In this document: positions 6,017 to 6,946 of the stretch, one piece after another
How positions within the stretch are numbered: position 1 is the stretch's first letter
How the letters are laid out: each line of letters opens with the position of its first letter
Program-made: the position numbers and the translations under genes
Notes under the pieces: model-generated
The model's database searches: none
What the model saw: the letters and a program-made list of their open reading frames with translations, nothing else
Told to the model about the DNA's origin: nothing
NCBI GenBank assembly: GCA_026386995.1
Contig: JAPLMO010000096.1
Span: 1-6,946 of the forward strand
DNA from: Planctomycetota bacterium
Lineage (GTDB): Bacteria > Planctomycetota > Phycisphaerae > FEN-1346
Direction: 5' to 3'
DNA: 6,946 nucleotides

Positions 6017-6022
6017 TTCTCT

Positions 6023-6117
6023 AAAGTAGCGCGCTACTTTTCGCGCTACTACGAAGCACGATTCCGACCAATAGAATCAAGCCTTTCCGCACTTCCCTGC
6101 GCTACTGTTGCGCTACC
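6023..6117 (+). repeat. GCGCTAC site array with an 18-bp perfect palindrome (iteron/operator-like)
   Basis: AAAGTAGCGCGCTACTTT (6023-6040) is a perfect 18-bp palindrome. GCGCTACT recurs at 6031-6038, 6043-6050 and 6099-6106, with GCGCTACC at 6110-6117. One inverted copy, AGTAGCGC, lies at 6025-6032. Neighbouring direct copies start 12 and 11 bases apart, about one helical turn. The array fills the gap between the 251-residue gene and the 64-residue gene. Repeats with this spacing are typical of iterons at origins, operators, or accessory sites for integrase/excisionase. The first palindrome followed by TTT could also act as a weak terminator. Confidence 0.65.
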
Positions 6118-6163
6118 TGTGGCCATTCTCCAGAGGGTGTCAGTTAACTTCGGAGAGTGGGTA

Positions 6164-6358
6164 ATGCAAAACGAAGCAGACAAGGCGAAGCAAGAGGCGG
6201 TCGATAGCCCCGTGGCGTGGTTTGCCGTCCTGGAACGGGCGAAGCAAACAGGCGACTTCGCCAAGGCCGCCCACGCCGTGCAGGAACTCACGCGGCTTGG
6301 CGTCTCGGTGAAGTATCGCCGCCGGTCACGTGCGCCGAAAGGGGCCGCCCATGCCTGA
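6164..6358 (+). CDS. Small uncharacterised element protein
   Basis: The protein has 64 residues. The core DSPVAWFAVLERAKQTGDFAKAAHAVQELTRLGVSVKYRRR looks like two helices ending in a basic tail. I recall this pattern (AWF.VLE.A...GDF..A......L..LG..V.YR) from short genes lying just before excisionase-like genes in planctomycete elements. The function is unknown. ATG 6164 has GGAGAG seven bases upstream; an in-frame start at 6119 lies in the repeat region and is unlikely. It overlaps the next gene by eight bases, implying translational coupling. Confidence 0.7.
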   Translation: MQNEADKAKQEAVDSPVAWFAVLERAKQTGDFAKAAHAVQELTRLGVSVKYRRRSRAPKGAAHA

Positions 6359-6623
6359 CACCGCGACCCCTGCCGCCCCGCTGCTGATGTCAATCCGCGA
6401 CTGCGCCAAGGCACTCGCGCTTTGCGAAAAAAGCGTTTGGCAGTTGACCCGCGACGGCCGCCTGCCCGTCATCCGAATCGGCCGCGCCGTCAGATATTCG
6501 CGCGAAGATATTTTGGCCTTCATCGAAGCCAGCAAGCAAGGCCCGCCCGTGACCGCCGCAATGGACACCGCTGGCCCGGACAGACAGAAGGCGCTGGCCG
6601 CCGTATCGGGGGGCCGCCAATGA
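6351..6623 (+). CDS. Excisionase/MerR-type helix-turn-helix protein
   Basis: The protein has 90 residues. Residues 13-60 form a MerR-like HTH_17/excisionase domain: MSIRDCAKALALCEKSVWQL carries the helix-turn-helix, followed by the wing and third helix in RLPVIRIGRAVRYSREDILAFIEA. Proteins of this family bend DNA at attachment sites to favour excision, or act as small regulators. ATG 6351 has AAGGGG ahead of it and overlaps the preceding gene by eight bases; GTG 6330 would add seven residues. Its stop overlaps the next start (ATGA), a strong sign of co-translation. The cognate integrase is truncated, so any excision role would now need another integrase. Confidence 0.8.
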   Translation: MPDTATPAAPLLMSIRDCAKALALCEKSVWQLTRDGRLPVIRIGRAVRYSREDILAFIEASKQGPPVTAAMDTAGPDRQKALAAVSGGRQ

Positions 6624-6853
6624 GCACAGACGGCGGATTCTGGCGTCTACGGCATGACCACCTGGCCACACTCCTGGCCAGACGCGATCTCTCCTGGGCC
6701 GTCGTCCGCGTGTACCTGGCCCTGGCGGATCTGACCGTGGGCTACCGGAAGGAACGCGACGAAGTAAGCCTGAGTCAGATTGCAGAGACGGCGGGCATGT
6801 TCTCCATTATTGAGTCCGGTATTACTAAAGTCGCGGCAATGGCTTGCCGATAA
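6620..6853 (+). pseudogene. Replication-protein-like gene truncated by an IS630-type element
   Basis: Native sequence runs MSTDGGFWRLRHDHL ... ARRDLSWAVVRVYLALADL (residues 23-38) and then VSLSQIAETAGM (49-60). This is the winged-helix pattern seen at the N-terminus of phage replication protein O and related initiators. After Gly-Met 60 the frame enters IS sequence (FSIIESGITKVAAMACR) and stops at 6853. The rest of the protein is lost or lies beyond the IS. It starts with a 4-base ATGA overlap with the excisionase-like gene. As part of a repeat-containing element it could have acted at the GCGCTAC array. It could instead be a plain transcription factor; the remaining ~60 residues do not decide this. 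Confidence 0.6.
6834..6849 (+). repeat. Subterminal hairpin ahead of the transposase start
   Basis: CGGCAA-TGGC-TTGCCG is a perfect 6-bp stem with a four-base loop, 11 bases before the transposase ATG. Hairpins near IS ends often limit expression driven from outside promoters. That role is inferred here. Confidence 0.45.
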
Positions 6854-6860
6854 GAGTCGT

Positions 6861-6946
6861 ATGAGACCCAAAGGAAGCGCCGAGGAGCTTGAGGCCAGAC
6901 GCCAATCGGCCATCCGCTTGCTGAAGCAGGGGCTTCGCAAGGCGAA
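6861..6946 (+). CDS. IS630-family transposase, N-terminal fragment (runs off the window)
   Basis: The first 28 residues (MRPKGSAEELEARRQSAIRL, then LKQGLRKA) match the start of winged-helix IS630-type transposases, where a basic helix (E.RR..A..LL..GL) leads into the HTH that binds the terminal repeats. The DDE catalytic domain would lie beyond 6946. No good Shine-Dalgarno is visible; the ATG is chosen by similarity. Whether the copy is intact cannot be told. Confidence 0.75.
   Translation, partial: MRPKGSAEELEARRQSAIRLLKQGLRKA

Larger units (their letters stand above)
4518..6807 (+). mobile_element. Remnant of a planctomycete-type integrative element
   Basis: The order is tyrosine recombinase, HTH-like protein, small protein, excisionase-like HTH and replication-like protein, all on one strand and tightly packed. 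This is a cargo-free integrative core as seen, from memory, in many planctomycete genomes. The left side is lost beside the group II intron, and the right side is interrupted by an IS630-type element. A tRNA-derived core lies in the integrase gene. The true ends are not in the window. Confidence 0.65.
6809..6946 (+). mobile_element. IS630-type insertion sequence, left part only
   Basis: The reading frame of the replication-like gene loses sense at about 6800-6810, and an IS630-type transposase starts at 6861. IS630 elements insert at TA and duplicate it. The only TA near the break is 6808-6809, so the IS probably begins at about 6810 with TTGAGTCCGGTATTACTAAA. The right end lies outside the window, so the inverted repeat and target duplication could not be checked. 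Confidence 0.6.

Noticed and set aside
1..6946. CRISPR array or rRNA gene.
   Set aside because: No regularly spaced long direct repeats and no rRNA sequence recognised; the GCGCTAC copies are too short and close for CRISPR.

Overview
The window is GC-rich bacterial DNA that most resembles a planctomycete. The clues are the integrase C-terminal family (QNLRSTR ... CAWLGNSAPVA.KHYLQVTDEHF), the chain of small integrase-linked genes, and the style of the ArsR-type regulator. All family assignments were made by eye, with no database search.

Layout. (1) 1-547: a promoter-like region and a 95-residue ArsR-type winged-helix regulator (260-547, +). (2) 792-3608, minus strand: two exported proteins, probably one transcription unit. 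The upstream gene (2106-3608) looks like a clan CD (gingipain/C25-like) cysteine peptidase with visible His and Cys motifs. The downstream gene (792-1949) is a transglutaminase-like protein. (3) About 3770-4460, minus strand: a roughly 0.7 kb group II intron. Its 3' end (domains V and VI) is intact, but its reverse transcriptase has collapsed in frame to 90 codons, the start of the protein joined to its last ~22 residues. (4) 4518-6946, plus strand: a decayed integrative element. It holds a tyrosine recombinase without its N-terminal half, a long structured leader, a 251-residue HTH-like protein, an array of GCGCTAC sites, a 64-residue protein, an excisionase/MerR-like HTH protein, and a replication-protein-like gene cut by an IS630-type insertion sequence that runs off the window.

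How the parts fit. The element genes 6164-6623+ are tightly packed and overlapping (8 nt, then 4 nt), so they are probably co-translated. Inside the integrase coding sequence lies a 23-bp antisense copy of a tRNA 3' end including CCA (4948-4970), which looks like the recombination core. What follows it is element sequence rather than the rest of a tRNA, which is an attP-like arrangement. Ahead of the 251-residue gene, a 14-bp hairpin has a loop with eight bases perfectly complementary to the Shine-Dalgarno region, so translation may be controlled by a pseudoknot. Three mobile elements are stacked here: the intron next to the broken integrase, the integrative element, and the IS within it.
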